From positions 31,527,763 to 31,591,762 of the forward strand of contig NC_080046.1 of the NCBI RefSeq assembly GCF_012489685.1: DNA of 64,000 bases, given 5' to 3'. The notes beneath the pieces were generated by a model that saw only the letters and a program-made list of their open reading frames with translations, did no database searches and had not been told where the DNA came from. Every line of letters begins with the position of its first letter. The first letter of the stretch is position 1. This document shows positions 46,601 through 59,683 of the stretch, one piece after another. Position numbers and translations under genes: made by a program. The stretch is from Lotus japonicus (Eukaryota; Streptophyta; Magnoliopsida; Fabales; Fabaceae).

Positions 46601-49600
46601 GCTCAACTAAAACTTACTACAAATGGAGAATTGTAACGAAATAAGTACAGTAGAACCAAAGGAGAATGAGGCCAACATATAGCTTTTGAGTGGAGAAATT
46701 ATTCTCTAATGACAAAAAGTGTCTTGTTGTACCACAATAAGTATAAGCTCAGGATATTCCTCCACCGAATGTGATGCAAGTTCGTAGAGCTCAACTAAAT
46801 ATGGGTGTTTAGGGTTTAGGGTTTAAGGTTTAGGGTTTGGGGTAGCACAAAAGGAAAAAGAGGCCAATATATACCTTTTAAGAGGACATAAATTTAAAAT
46901 CGAAGTCATTAATCCATTGTATGTGAGACGAGTTCGTAGAGCTCAACTGAAACTTACTACAAATGGAGAATTGTAACGAAATAAGTACAGTAGAACCGAA
47001 GGAGAATGACGCCAATATATAGCTTTTGAGTGGAGAAATAATTCTCTAATGAGAAAAAGTGTCTTGTTGTACCACATTAAGTATAAGCTCATGATATTCC
47101 TCCACCGAATGTGATGCAAGTTCTTAGAGCTCAACTAAATATGGGTGTTTAGGGTTTAGGGTTTAAGGTTTAGGGTTCAGGGTAGCACAAAAGGAAAAAG
47201 AGGCCAACATATAGCCTTTGAGAGGACATAAATTTAAAATCGAAGTCATTAATCCATTGTATGTGAGACGAGTTCGTAGAGCTCAACTGAAACTTACTAC
47301 AAATGGAGAATTGTAACGAAATAAGTACAGTAGAACCGAAGGAGAATGACGCCAACATATAGCTTTTGAGTGGAGAAATTATTCTCTAATGACAAAAAGT
47401 GTCTTGTTGTACCACATTAAGTATAAGCTCATGATATTCCTCCACCGAATGTGATGCAAGTTCTTAGAGCTCAACTAAATATGGGTGTTTAGGGTTTAGG
47501 GTTTAAGGTTTAGGGTTTAGGGTCGCACAAAAGGAAAAAGAGGCCAATATATACCTTTTAAGAGGACATAAATTCAAAATCGAAGTCGTTAATCCATTGT
47601 ATGTGAGACGAGTTCGTAGAGCTCAACTGAAACTTACTACAAATGAAGAATTGTAACGAAATAAGTACAGTAGAACCAAAGGAGAATGAGGCCAACATAT
47701 AGCTTTTGACTGGAGAAATTATTCTCTAATGACAAAAAGTGTCTTGTTGTACCACAATAAGTATAAGCTCATGATATTCCTCCACCGAATGTGATGCAAG
47801 TTCGTAGAGCTCAACTAAATATGGGTGATTATGGTTTAGGGTTTAAGGTTTAGGGTTTAGGGTCGGAATATAGGATAAAGAGGCCAACATATAGCCTTTG
47901 AGAGGACAGAAATTTAAAATCGATGTTATTAATCCATTGTATGTCAAATGAGTTCCTATAGCTCAACTAAAACTTACTACAAATGGAGAATTGTAACGAA
48001 ATAAGTACCGTAGAACCAAAGGAGAATGAGGCCAACATATAGCTTTTGAGTGGAGAAATGCCTCTTTAATGACAAAAAGTGTCTTGTTGTACCACAATAA
48101 GTTTAAGCTCATGATATTCCTCCACCGAATGTGATGCAAGTTCGTAGAGCTCAACTAAATATGGGTGATTATGGTTTAGGGTTTAGGGTTTAGGGTTTAG
48201 GGTCGGACAAAAGGATAAAGAGGCCATTATATACCTTTTAAGAGGACATAAATTCAAAATCGAAGTCATTAATCTATTGTATGTGAGACGAGTTCGTAGA
48301 GCTCAACTGAAACTTACTACAAATGGAGAATTGTAACGAAATAAGTACAGTAGAACCAAAGGAGAATGAGGCCAACATATAGCTTTTGAGTGGAGAAATT
48401 ATTCTCTAATGACAAAAAGTGTCTTGTTGTACCATATTAAGTATAAGCTCATGATATTCCTCCACCGAATGTGATGCAAGTTCGTAGAGCTCAACTAAAT
48501 ATGGGTGTTTAGGGTTTAGGGTTTAAGGGTTAGGGTTTAGGGTAGCACAAAAGGAAAAAGAGGCCAATATATACCTTTTAAGAGGACATAAATTCAAAAT
48601 CGAAGTCATTAATCCATTGTATGTGAGACGAGTTCGTAGAGCTCAACTGAAACTTACTACAAATGGAGAATTGTAACGAAAAAAGTACAGTAGAACCAAA
48701 GGAGAATGAGGCCAACATATAGCTTTTGAGTGGAGAAATTATTCTCTAATGACAAAAAGTGTCTTGTTGTACCACAATAAGTATAAGCTCATGATATTCC
48801 TCCACCGAATGTGATGCAAGTTCGTAGAGCTCAACTAAATATGGGTGATTATGGTTTAGGGTTTAAGGTTTAGGGTTTAGGGTCGGACAAAAGGATAAAG
48901 AGGCCAACATATAGCTTTTGAGAGGACATAAATTTAAAATCGATGTTATTAATCCATTGTATGTCAAATGAGTTCCTAGAGCTCGACTAAAACTTAGTAC
49001 AAATGGAGAATTGTAACGAAATAAGTACAGTAGAACCAAAGGAGAATGAGCCAACATATAGCTTTTGAGTGGAGAAATGCCTCTCTAATGACAAAAAGTG
49101 TCTTGTTGTACCACAATAAGTATAAGCTCATGATATTCCTCCACCGAATGTGATGCAAGTTCGTAGAGCTCAACTAAATATGGGTGATTTTGGTTTAGGG
49201 TTTAAGGTTTAGGGTTTAGGGTAGGACAAAAGGATAAAGAGGCCAGCATATACCCTTTGAGAGAAAATAAATTTAAAATCGATGTTATTAATCCATTGTA
49301 TGTCAAATGAGTTCCTAGAGCTCGACTGAAACTTAGTACAAATGGAGAATTGTAACGAAATAAGTACAGTAGAACCAAAGGAGAATGAGGCCAACATATA
49401 GCTTTTGAGTGGAGAAATGCCTCTCTAATGACAAAAAGTGTCTTGTTGTACCACAATAAGTTTAAGCTCATGATATTCCTCCACCGAATGTGATGCAAGT
49501 TCGTAGAGCTAAACTAAATATGGGTGTTTATGGTTTAGGGTTTAAGGTTTAGGGTTTAGGGTAGGACAAAAGGAAAAAGAGGCCAACATATAGCTTTTGA

Positions 49601-50387
49601 GAGGACATAAATTTAAAATCGATGTTATTAATCCATTGTAATTCACATGAGTTCGTTGAGCTCAACTAAAACTTAATACAAATGGAGAATTGTAACGAAA
49701 TAAGTACAGTAGAACCAAAGGAGAATGAGGCCAACATATAGCTTTTGAGTGGAGAAATTATTCTCTAATGACAAAAAGTGTCTTGTTGTACCACAATAAG
49801 TATAAGCTCATGATATTCCTCCACCGAATGTGATGCAAGTTCGTAGAGCTCAACTAAATATGGGTGATTATGGTTTAGGGTTTAAGGTTTAGGGTTTAGG
49901 GTCGGACAAAAGGATAAAGAGGCCAACATATAGCCTTTGAGAGGACATAAATTTAAAATCGATGTTATTAATCCATTTTATGTGAGATGAGTTCGTAGAG
50001 CTCAACTAAAACTTACTACAAATTGAGAATTATAACGAAATAAGTACAGTAGAACCAAAGGAGAATGAGGCCAACATATAGCTTATGAGTGGAGAAATTA
50101 TTCTCTAATGACAAAAAGTGTCTTGTTGTACCACAATAAGTTTAAGCTCATGATATTCCTCCACCGAATGTGATGCAAGTTCGTAGAGCTCAACTAAATA
50201 TGGGTGTTTATGGTTTAGGGTTTAAGGTTTTGGGTTTAGGGTAGGACAAAAGGAAAAAGAGGCCAACATATAGCTTTTGAGAGGACATAAATTTAAAATC
50301 GATGTTATTATAATCCATTGTATGTCATATGAGTTCGTAGAGCTCAACTAAAACTTACTACAAATGGAGAATTGTAACGAAATAAGT
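37664..50387. repeat. 340-bp satellite array with telomere-like motif
   Basis: About 37 tandem monomers of ~340 bp (ATGGGTG starts at 39344, 39684, 40024, 40364, 40704 and so on). Each monomer has a ~30-bp block of TTTAGGG-like units (GTTTAGGGTTTAAGG...). Each monomer is itself two related halves of ~150 and ~190 bp: GGCCAACATATAGC and GTTCGTAGAGCTCAACTA occur twice per unit. The recurring ~63-codon minus-strand frames are a by-product of the repeat. A longer-period duplication exists (40500-44560). Monomers close to the gap have many single-base losses. Confidence 0.95.
40500..44560. repeat. Higher-order duplication: two ~2029-bp blocks of six monomers
   Basis: Variant-specific monomers recur at a constant offset of 2028-2029 bp: 40506/42534, 41072/43101, 41185/43214, 41740/43769. 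The two blocks of six monomers are nearly identical. A further relation at offset ~5757 (39146/44903) and 3060 (44903/47963) shows older block duplications of 17 and 9 monomers. Confidence 0.85.
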
Positions 50388-51302
50388 TGATGAGGACAAG
50401 GACAGGGACATGGGCCATGGAGCACTAAAAGGACTTGGAGGGCCCATGACTAGGGCAAGGGCTAAAAGGGCCAAGGAAGCACTTTAACAGATGATAGCAT
50501 TAGCTCTTGAGGAAGGAACCCATGTGCAAGAACTTGAGCCCAAATTGGTGAATTTCCTCATGAACTATGAAGAGGAAGTCGTCCAAGATCAGCCCAATTA
50601 ATTGGAGCTGAGTTCGAATTTTATTTCTAGTTTTTTTTTCAATCCAATAAGTCCCTAATACACCAAGGATGCATTAGCAATTAATGGACCTGAAGTGGAG
50701 GCATGTGGGGCGTGAATAAGAAGGCTTTAAGGGAGGAATATTCCAAGTTTGCATCAGCTCTTGATGGCTGAAGTAAAAACTCCAAGAATCTCCTTCAATT
50801 GAAGTTAATTTCCTGTTTTTGTTTAATGTTATGAGAGAAAGTTTAGGGACTGTTACAAGCTGAGCTTGACCAGCTCATTAGGAGTTTTTATTTGAATTTT
50901 CAGCTCAGAATTGGATGTTAAAACTCCATAATTAGTCATTAATTGGAGTTAAGACCATGTCTCACCTTTGTAATTTAAAAACAAAGCCAAACTCTTTTAA
51001 AAGGGAGGGACGGCCAAGCATGGAGAACATGAATGAATAAGATTATTTTTTCTGAGTTAGTTCAGTTTGTTGAGAGTGATTCTCATATCCCTTGAGTGAT
51101 TCAAGACCTTGACTTATCAAAGGTTTGCCACCACCTTTGTGTGACGTCTGCACTTCCATATCCATAAAGTTCCATTCCAATTCTGTCCATCTTTTCCTTG
51201 CACGAAATTCTTCTTTGTTTTTCCCTTCCAACTCTGATTTCTCAAGTCCTAAAATCATCCTAGACGATCCATCAAGCCCTTGCATCAACTTGGGCCATAT
51301 CA
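50388..51302 (+). repeat. 5' LTR of element D
   Basis: TGATGAGG...CATATCA, 915 bp. Includes a non-functional copy of the last pol codons (one Gln codon is TAA here). Possible TATA-like TTTTAAAAGG at ~50995. It is followed by TGGTAATCAAAGC (51305-51317), a variant of the initiator tRNA-Met primer site. Confidence 0.93.
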
Positions 51303-51910
51303 TTTGGTAATCAAAGCTCCGGTTCTAGGATTTTGGTTTCTTTTCTTATCTGGAATTCTGGTTAGCAACTCTTTGTCATTTCTTGTTACCTTGATTTTAG
51401 TTTTTGTTTCTTTTGGCTGAACCATTGCAAAAGTTAAGCCTTGTTAATTGTTCAGAATCAAAAACAAATTACAAAACGAAAATTCAAAAAAAAAAAAAAC
51501 GAAAATTCAAAAAAAAAATGGCTGAATGGTTCTTGTTTAATTAGCCAAATTCAATTGTTCAAGGTAATTTTGTTGCTAGCATTCCAATTTATTTTCTTCT
51601 TTCTGTTTGTTCTTGAATTCTTCTTTAGTCTCTAAATATTTTGAGTCCTTTTCCATTTCTGTTGTGATTTGTCTTGTCTTCTTTTGTTTCATATTCTAAA
51701 GTCTATTCTAATCTGTGTGATTCTACACAAATTTGGTGGCATAATTCTTTGTGTGTCTTAACTTTGATTTACTCAAGAGATTGTGAGAATTTTTGAGTGG
51801 AAAAAGGCAAGAGTGCACATCATAGAAAAGCCAATTTGAGGGAAACACGAGTGAAGTGAGGTAAACACTAACATTTGTTTGTTCTACTTGAATCTTATCA
51901 TTTGTCAAAG

Positions 51911-53614
51911 ATGTCAGGAGAAGAGGAGGAGCAACCAGCAGTGCGACTCTCGACCATCGAAATGCGGGCTCTTACACAACATCTGGAAAACTTAATGAGG
52001 AGGCAAACTAAAGAGATCCACGAAAGGCTGGATCAAATGGAGAACCGGAACAATAGTGACAGTGAAGGCGGGAGGCCACGACGAATTCATGAAAATCCTA
52101 GACCTGCTCGGATTGAAGGAGTCAAATTCCAAATTCCTCCTTTTAAGGGAAAGAGTGATCCAGAGGCATACTTGGAGTGGGAACTCAAAATAGAGCATGT
52201 CTTTGCTTGCAACAACTATGAGGAGGACCAAAAGGTGAAACTTGCAGCTGCTCACTTTTCAGACTATGCTCTTGTCTGGTGGAATAAGTTTGCAAAAGAG
52301 AGATTGAGAAATGAGGAGCCAGCGGTGGAAACATGGGCTGAAATGAAACGAATCATGAGGAAAAGATATGTCCCTTCAAGCCATGCTAGGGATGTAAAAT
52401 TTAAACTTCAAAAACTTACCCAAGGCAGCAAGAGTGTTGAGGAGTATTACAAAGAACTTGAGGTGCTTATGTTGCAAGCCAATCTTGAGGAGGATGAAGA
52501 GGTAACCATGATTCGATTTATTAATGGTTTATCTAATGATGTTAGAGATATTGTAGAACTTCAGGAATATGTAGACATGGAGGAATTGCTGCACAAGGCC
52601 ACTAAAGTTGAGCAACAACTCAAAAGGAAAGGGCTTGCAAGGAAGAGTTCTACCAATTCCAATTCATCTTGGAGAGACAGAATGAAGAATGAAGGGCCGA
52701 GCACCCTTAGCAAACCAGCCACCAAACCACAAGCTTCAGCTTCTTCAAAACCTCTTGAACAACCATCCAAAAAGAGCAAAGAGGTCAAGTGCTTCAAATG
52801 CCAAGGTATGGGACATTATGCTTATGAATGTGCCTCCAAAAAGACCATGATTCTTAAGGATGATGGAGACTACACCACTGAGTCCGAAGGAGAACAAAGT
52901 GAAGAAGAAGAGGAGGCAGCCATAAATGGTGAACTGTTGATGATCCGGAGAATGCTTGGTAGCCAACAAAAGCCAAAGAAAGAAAGCCAAAGAGAGAATA
53001 TCTTTCACACAAGATGTTCTGTCAATGGGCAGATTTGCTTGATGATTGTTGATGGCGGGAGCTGTACTAATGTGGCTAGTGAAAGAATGGTGGAGAAGCT
53101 GAACCTGGTCACAAAACCACATCCTTGGCCATACAAACTTCAATGGCTCAGCCACTATGGAGAAATACAAGTAAGTAAGCAAGTTGAAGTTGACTTTTCC
53201 ATTGGCAAATACAGGGATAAGGTTCTTTGTGATGTTGTTCCCATGGAGGCTAGTCACATACTGATGGGAAGACCATGGCAATATGACACCAACTCTGGTC
53301 ATAATGGCAGCACCAACAAGATCTCATTCCAACATCATGGCCAGAAAATTACGCTCAAACCTTTGAGCCCTAGGGAGGTGCGTGAGGATCAAAAGAAAAT
53401 GAGAGAAAAGATTGAACAAGAGAGAAAAGAAAAGAGTGAGACACTTGAGAGAAAGCAAAAAGAAAAGAGTGAAACACTTGAGAGAGAGCAAAAAGAAAAG
53501 AGTGAAATACTTGAGAGAAAAGAAATTTGTTTGATCAAAAAGAGAGAGGTGAAAAGGATGATAGCTTCAAAACAGATCCTATATGTTTTGCAAAAATCAG
53601 ATTTTGAACACTAA
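51911..53614 (+). CDS. gag-pro: Gag-protease of CRM-like element D
   Basis: 567 residues from ATG at 51911 ([13 protein letters not shown]); an upstream open stretch starts only at TTG. Capsid region around residues 70-250 ([43 protein letters not shown]). One CCHC knuckle [14 protein letters not shown] at 294-307. Acidic linker, then aspartic protease with IVDGGSC (Asp ~381) and [11 protein letters not shown]. Near the end a charged tandem repeat ([12 protein letters not shown], three units). The frame ends at 53614, overlapping the pol frame by 32 nt; plant CRM elements commonly have one continuous gag-pol frame, so the shift is probably a mutation or sequence error. Confidence 0.9.
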   Translation: MSGEEEEQPAVRLSTIEMRALTQHLENLMRRQTKEIHERLDQMENRNNSDSEGGRPRRIHENPRPARIEGVKFQIPPFKGKSDPEAYLEWELKIEHVFACNNYEEDQKVKLAAAHFSDYALVWWNKFAKERLRNEEPAVETWAEMKRIMRKRYVPSSHARDVKFKLQKLTQGSKSVEEYYKELEVLMLQANLEEDEEVTMIRFINGLSNDVRDIVELQEYVDMEELLHKATKVEQQLKRKGLARKSSTNSNSSWRDRMKNEGPSTLSKPATKPQASASSKPLEQPSKKSKEVKCFKCQGMGHYAYECASKKTMILKDDGDYTTESEGEQSEEEEEAAINGELLMIRRMLGSQQKPKKESQRENIFHTRCSVNGQICLMIVDGGSCTNVASERMVEKLNLVTKPHPWPYKLQWLSHYGEIQVSKQVEVDFSIGKYRDKVLCDVVPMEASHILMGRPWQYDTNSGHNGSTNKISFQHHGQKITLKPLSPREVREDQKKMREKIEQERKEKSETLERKQKEKSETLEREQKEKSEILERKEICLIKKREVKRMIASKQILYVLQKSDFEH

Positions 53615-56498
53615 CACTTTTGAAAATTTTGAACTGCCATCTAGTGTTAAATCTCTTTTGCAGGATTATGAGGATGTGTTTCCAACAAGTGTTCCAAGTG
53701 GTCTACCACCACTGAGAGGAATTGAGCATCAAATTGATCTCATTCCGGGAGCTTCTTTGCCTAATAGGCCAGCATATAGAAGCAACCCACAAGAAACCAC
53801 TGAAATTCAAAGACAAGTGGAAGAACTCTTAAACAAAGGGTGGGTAAGAAATAGCATGAGTCCTTGTGCTGTACCGGTGATTTTGGTACCAAAGAAAGAT
53901 GGGACTTGGAGAATGTGCTCTGATTGTAGAGCCTTGAATAACATCACCATTAAGTATAGGCACCCTATTCCTAGACTTGATGATTTGCTTGATGAATTGC
54001 ATGGAGCATGTTATTTTTCTAAAATTGATTTGAAAAGTGGTTACAATCAAATAAGGATTAAAGAAGGGGATGAATGGAAAACTGCTTTCAAAACTAAATA
54101 TGGTTTGTATGAATGGTTGGTTATGCCTTTTGGTTTAACTAATGCACCTAGTACTTTTATGAGACTAATGAACCATGTTTTGAGGGAATTCATTGGGAAA
54201 TTTGTGGTTGTGTACTTTGATGATATTTTGGTCTATAGCACTACTCTTGAGCTGCATGTTGAGCACTTAAGATCTGTCTTGAGTATGCTTAGAAAGGAAC
54301 AATTGTTTGCCAATCTTGAGAAATGCACTTTTTGCACTGACCATGTTGTGTTTCTTGGTTTTGTTGTGAGTTCAAAAGGAGTGCAGGTTGATGAGGAAAA
54401 GATCAAAGCCATTCAAGAGTGGCCCACTCCTAAATCCGTGGGTGATGTAAGAAGTTTTCATGGCTTGGCCAGTTTCTACAGGAGGTTTGTAAAGGACTTT
54501 AGTACCTTGGCAGCACCCCTAAATGAAGTGGTGAAAAAGAATGTGGGTTTTCAATGGGAAAAGAATCAAGAAGAGGCCTTTGCTGCCCTAAAGCATAAGC
54601 TTACCCATGCACCTATACTTGCTTTACCTAACTTTGCTAAATCTTTTGAACTTGAATGTGATGCTTCAAATGTAGGTATTGGTGCTGTGTTGCTTCAAGA
54701 AGGCCACCCAATTGCTTATTTTAGTGAAAAGTTAAGCGGAGCTGCCCTTAACTATTCTACTTATGATAAGGAATTGTATGCTTTGGTGAGAGCTTTGAAG
54801 ACTTGGCAGCATTATCTTTTGCACAAGGAATTCGTGATTCATAGTGATCATGAGTCGCTGAAATACTTGAAGGGGCAAGGTAAGTTGAACAAAAGGCATG
54901 CCAAATGGGTTGAATTTTTGGAACAATTTCCCTATGTCATAAAACACAAAAAGGGGAAAAGTAACATTGTGGCTGATGCTTTATCCAGGAGACACGTGTT
55001 GCTTTCCATGTTAGAGACTAAATTGCTAGGACTTGAACATGTGAAAGAAATGTATGAAAAAGATGATAACTTTGCTGAAATTTTTGTGGCTTGTGAGAAA
55101 GTTTCTCAAAATGGATTTTATAGGCACAATGGATTTTTATTTAAGGAAAACAGGTTGTGTGTGCCTAAAAGTTCCATTAGAGAACTGCTTGTTAAAGAAT
55201 CCCATGCTGGGGGATTAATGGGTCATTTTGGAGTCCAAAAGACTCTAGAAACTTTACAGGAACATTTCTATTGGCCCAAAATGAAACATGATGTGATCAA
55301 GTTTTGTGAACATTGCATTGTTTGCAAGAAGGCTAAGTCTAAGGTGATGCCACATGGTTTGTATACTCCTTTGCCAATCCCTGAATACCCTTGGGTTGAC
55401 TTGTCAATGGACTTTGTTTTAGGCCTCCCTAGAACAAAGAATGGTAAGGATTCCATTTTTGTGGTTGTTGATAGGTTTTCAAAAATGGCTCACTTTATTC
55501 CTTGCAGGAAAGCTGATGATGCTTGTCACGTTGCTGATTTGTTCTTTAAAGAAGTTGTAAGACTTCATGGGATGCCTAGAAGCATAGTTAGTGATAGGGA
55601 CACCAAGTTCCTAAGTCACTTCTGGAGGACTTTATGGGGGAAGTTAGGCACTAAACTTTTGTTCTCCACCACTTGCCACCCACAAACTGATGGGCAAACT
55701 GAGGTGGTTAATAGGACCCTAGGCACCTTGCTTAGGACTGTCCTTAAGGCCAATTTAAAGGCTTGGGAGGCGTGTTTGCCTCATGTTGAATTTGCTTACA
55801 ATAGGGTTGTCCATAGCACTACCAATTGCTCTCCATTTGAAGTAGTGTATGGATTTAACCCTTTGACTCCTCTTGATTTGTTGCCTATGCCTAACATTTC
55901 TGTTTTCAAGCACAAGGAAGGACAGGGCAAAGCTGAATATGTCAAGAAGATGCATGAGCGTGTGAAGGCTCACATTGAGAGAAAGAATGAGAGTTATGCT
56001 AGGCAAGCTAACAAGGGAAGAAAGGAGGTGGTGTTCCAACCCGGAGATTGGGTTTGGGTGCACATGAGGAAGGAAAGGTTTCCAGAACATAGGAAATCCA
56101 AACTCCAACCTAGAGGGGATGGACCTTTTCAAGTGCTTGAGAGAGTCAATAACAATGCCTACAAAATAGAGCTTCCAGGTGAGTATAACATCAGCTCAAC
56201 CTTTAATGTCTCTGATTTATCTCTCTTTGATGCAGATGGAGGAGAATTTGATTTGAGGTCAAATCCTTTTCAAGAGGGAGGGAATGATGAGGACAAGGAC
56301 AGGGACATGGGCCATGGAGCACTAAAAGGACTTGGAGGGCCCATGACAAGGGCAAGGGCTAAAAGGGCCAAGGAAGCACTTCAACAGATGATAGCATTAG
56401 CTCTTGAGGAAGGAACCCATGTGCAAGAACTTGAGCCCAAATTGGTGAATTTCCTCATGAACTATGAAGAAGAAGTCGTCCAAGATCAGCCCAATTAA
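53583..56498 (+). CDS. pol: Pol (RT, RNase H, integrase) of CRM-like element D
   Basis: 971-codon open frame. [19 protein letters not shown] near the start, [33 protein letters not shown] at 211-214. RNase H begins [16 protein letters not shown] and ends [10 protein letters not shown]. Integrase: HHCC region ([16 protein letters not shown] ... [11 protein letters not shown]), catalytic Asp610, Asp671 and Glu707 with 35 residues between the last two. The C-terminus ([17 protein letters not shown]) is encoded inside the 3' LTR. No stops. It lies in +1 relative to gag-pro with a 32-nt overlap. The ATG at 53583 is probably not a real independent start; fusion to gag-pro is expected in the family. 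Confidence 0.93.
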   Translation: MFCKNQILNTNTFENFELPSSVKSLLQDYEDVFPTSVPSGLPPLRGIEHQIDLIPGASLPNRPAYRSNPQETTEIQRQVEELLNKGWVRNSMSPCAVPVILVPKKDGTWRMCSDCRALNNITIKYRHPIPRLDDLLDELHGACYFSKIDLKSGYNQIRIKEGDEWKTAFKTKYGLYEWLVMPFGLTNAPSTFMRLMNHVLREFIGKFVVVYFDDILVYSTTLELHVEHLRSVLSMLRKEQLFANLEKCTFCTDHVVFLGFVVSSKGVQVDEEKIKAIQEWPTPKSVGDVRSFHGLASFYRRFVKDFSTLAAPLNEVVKKNVGFQWEKNQEEAFAALKHKLTHAPILALPNFAKSFELECDASNVGIGAVLLQEGHPIAYFSEKLSGAALNYSTYDKELYALVRALKTWQHYLLHKEFVIHSDHESLKYLKGQGKLNKRHAKWVEFLEQFPYVIKHKKGKSNIVADALSRRHVLLSMLETKLLGLEHVKEMYEKDDNFAEIFVACEKVSQNGFYRHNGFLFKENRLCVPKSSIRELLVKESHAGGLMGHFGVQKTLETLQEHFYWPKMKHDVIKFCEHCIVCKKAKSKVMPHGLYTPLPIPEYPWVDLSMDFVLGLPRTKNGKDSIFVVVDRFSKMAHFIPCRKADDACHVADLFFKEVVRLHGMPRSIVSDRDTKFLSHFWRTLWGKLGTKLLFSTTCHPQTDGQTEVVNRTLGTLLRTVLKANLKAWEACLPHVEFAYNRVVHSTTNCSPFEVVYGFNPLTPLDLLPMPNISVFKHKEGQGKAEYVKKMHERVKAHIERKNESYARQANKGRKEVVFQPGDWVWVHMRKERFPEHRKSKLQPRGDGPFQVLERVNNNAYKIELPGEYNISSTFNVSDLSLFDADGGEFDLRSNPFQEGGNDEDKDRDMGHGALKGLGGPMTRARAKRAKEALQQMIALALEEGTHVQELEPKLVNFLMNYEEEVVQDQPN
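56272..56284 (+). other. Polypurine tract of element D (within pol)
   Basis: Purine run AAGAGGGAGGGAA directly before the 3' LTR start, coding as part of FQEGGND. It doubles as the plus-strand primer site. Confidence 0.75.
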
Positions 56499-57198
56499 TT
56501 GGAGCTGAGTTCGAATTTTATTTCTAGTTTTTTTTCAATCCAATAAGTCCCTAATACACCAAGGATGCATTAGCAATTAATGGACCTGAAGTGGAGGCAT
56601 GTGGGGCGTGAATAAGAAGGCTTTAAGGGAGGAATATTCCAAGTTTGCATCAGCTCTTGATGGCTGAAGTAAAAACTCCAAGAATCTCCTTCAATTGAAG
56701 TTAATTTCCTGTTTTTGTTTAATGTTATGAGAGAAAGTTTAGGGGCTGTTACAAGCTGAGCTTGACCAGCTCATTAGGAGTTTTTATTTGAATTTTCAGC
56801 TCAGAATTGGATGTTAAAACTCCATAATTAGTCATTAATTGGAGTTAAGACCATGTCTCACCTTTGTAATTCAAAAACAAAGCCAAACTCTTTTAAAAGG
56901 GAGGGACGGCCAAGCATGGAGAACATGAATGAATAAGATTATTTTTTCTGAGTTAGTTCAGTTTGTTGAGAGTGATTCTCATATCCCTTGAGTGATTCAA
57001 GACCTTGACTTATCAAAGGTTTGCCACCACCTTTGTGTGACGTCTGCACTTCCATATCCATAAAGTTCCATTCCAATTCTGTCCATCTTTTCCTTGCACG
57101 AAATTCTTCTTTGTTTTTCCCTTCCAACTCTGATTTCTCAAGTCCTAAAATCATCCTAGACGATCCATCAAGCCCTTGCATCAACTTGGGCCATATCA
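56285..57198 (+). repeat. 3' LTR of element D
   Basis: 914 bp, TGATGAGG...CATATCA; the first 214 bp are pol codons. Followed by target duplication TAAGT and resumption of the satellite monomer. Confidence 0.93.
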
Positions 57199-59683
57199 TA
57201 AGTACAGTAGAACCAAAGGAGAATGACGCCAACATATAGCTTTTGAGTGGAGAAATTATTCTCTAATGACAAAAAGTGTCTTGTTGTACCACAATAAGTA
57301 TAAGCTCATGATATTCCTCCACCGAATGTGATTCAAGTTCGTAGAGCTCAACTAAATATGGGTGATTATGGTTTAGCGTTTAAGGTTTAGGGTTTAGGGT
57401 CAGACAAAAGGATAAAGAGGCCAACATATAGCCTTTGAGAGGACAAAAATTTAAAATCGATGTTATTAATCCGTTGTATGTCAAATGAGTTCCTAGAGCT
57501 CAACTAAAACTTACTACAAATGGAGAATTGTAACGAAATAAGTACAGTAGAACCAATGGAGAATGAGGCCAACATATAGCTTTTGAGTGGAGAAATGCCT
57601 CTCTAATGACAAAAAGTGTCTTGTTGTACCACAATAAGTTTAAGCTCATGATATTCCTCCACCGAATGTGATGCAAGTTCGTAGAGCTCAACTAAATATG
57701 GGTGTTTATGGTTTAGGGTTTAAGGTTTAGGGTTTTGGGTAGGACAAAAGGTAAAAGAGGCCAACATATAGCTTTTGAGAGGACATAAATTTAAAATCGA
57801 TGTTATTAATCCATTTTATGTCAAATGAGTTCGTAGAGCTCAACTAAAACTTACTACAAATGGAGAATTGTAACGAAATAAGTACAGTAGAACCAAAGGA
57901 GAATGAGGCCAATATATAGCTTATGAGTGGAGAAATTATTCTCTAATGAAAAAAAGTGTCTTGTTGTACCACAATAAGTTTAAGCTCATGATATTCCTCC
58001 ACCGTATGTGATGCAAGTTCGTAGAGCTCAACTAAATATGGGTGTTTCGGGTTTAGGGTTTAAGGTTTAGGGTTTAGGGTATCACAAAAGGAAAAAGAGG
58101 CCAACATATAGCTTTTGAGAGGACATAAATTTAAAATCGATGTTATTAGTCCATTGTATGTCATATGAGTTCGTAGAGCTCAACTAAAACTTACTACAAA
58201 TGGAGAATTGTAACGAAATAAGTACAGTAGAACCAATGGAGAATGAGGCCGACATATAGCTTATGAGTGGAGAAATGCCTCTCTAATGACAAAAAGTGTC
58301 TTGTTGTATCACAATAAGTTTAAGCTCATGATATTCCTTCACCGAATGTGATGCAAGTTCGTAGAGCTCAACTAAATATGGGTGTTTATGGTTTATGGTT
58401 TAAGTATTAGGGTTTAGGGTAGGACAAAAGGAAAAAGAGGCCAACATATAGCTTTTGAGAGGACATAAATTTAAAATCGATGTTATTAATCCATTGTATG
58501 TCATATGAGTTCGTAGAGCTCAACTAAAACGTTCTACAAATGGAGAATTGTAACGAAATAAGTATAGTAGAACCAATGGAGAATGAGGCCGACATATAGC
58601 TTATGAGTGGAGAAATGCCTCTCTAATGACAAAAAGTGTCTTGTTGTATCACAATAAGTTTAAGCTCATGATATTCCTTCACCGAATGTGATGCAAGTTC
58701 GTAGAGCTCAACTAAATATGGGTGTTTATGGTTTATGGTTTAAGTATTAGGGTTTAGGGTAGGACAAAAGGAAAAAGAGGCCAACATATAGCTTTTGAGA
58801 GGACATAAATTTAAAATCGATGTTATTAATCCATTGTATGTCATATGAGTTCGTAGAGCTCAACTAAAACTTACTACAAATGGAGAATTGTAACGAAATA
58901 AGTACAGTAGAACCAAAGGAGAATGAGGCCAACATATAGCTTTTGAGTGGAGAAATTATACTCTAATGACAAAAAGTGTCTTGTTGTACCACAATAAGTA
59001 TAAGCTCATGATATTCCTCCACCGAATGTGATGCAAGTTCGTAGAGCTCAACTAAATATGGGTGTTTATGGTTTAGGGTTTAAGGTTTAGGGTTTAGAGT
59101 AGGACAAAAAGATTAAGATGTCAACATATAGATAGCTTTTGAGAGGACATAAATTTAAAATCGATGTTATTAATCCATATTATGTGATATGACTTCATAC
59201 AGCTCAACTAAAACTTACAAGAAATAGAGAATTGTAACGAAATAAGTAGAATAGGACCAAAGGAGAAAGAGGCCAACATATGGCTCTTGTGTGGAAAAAT
59301 TCCTCTCTAATGACCAAAAGTGTCTTGTTGTACCACGATAAGTTTGAGCTAATGGTATTCCTCCATCGAATGTGATGCAAGTTCGTAGAGCTCAAATAAA
59401 TGTTGGTGTTTAGGGTTAAATTTCTAGGGTTTAGGGTTTAGAGTAGGACAAAAAGATAAAGATGCCAACATATAGATAGCTTTTGAGAGGACATAAATTT
59501 AAAATCGATGTTATTAATCCATTGTATGTGATATGAGTTCGTAGAGATCAAGTAAAACTTACTACAAATAGAGAATTGTAAGGAAATAAGTAGAATAGGA
59601 CCAAAGGAGAAAGAGGACAACATAAATATTTTGAATGGAGAAATTCCTCTCTAATGGCCAAAAGTGTCTTGTCGTACCACATT
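57199..59683. repeat. 340-bp satellite, right part and array edge
   Basis: About seven more monomers continuing the one split by element D. Monomers become more diverged towards the right (59090-59683: extra AGATAG insertions, TAGAATAGGACC for CAGTAGAACC, weaker TTTAGGG block) and stop at ~59683, the usual picture at a satellite array edge. Confidence 0.92.

Larger units (their letters stand above)
50388..57198 (+). mobile_element. CRM-like Ty3/gypsy element D inside the satellite
   Basis: 6.8-kb LTR retrotransposon with 915-bp LTRs, 5-bp target duplication TAAGT (50383-50387, 57199-57203) within a satellite monomer, gag-pro and pol. The 3' end of pol extends 71 codons into the 3' LTR, a known trait of CRM (centromeric) chromoviruses, and the RT resembles that clade as I recall it. 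The two LTRs differ by about five substitutions and one T-run length by eye, so the insertion is young. Confidence 0.9.

Noticed and set aside
37664..50387. Telomere (chromosome end) because of TTTAGGG units
   Set aside because: Only ~30 bp per 340-bp monomer is telomere-like, and the array continues into dispersed elements on the right.
51043..51303. 86-codon minus-strand frame in the LTR of element D
   Set aside because: Antisense to the LTR, duplicated only because the LTR is duplicated.
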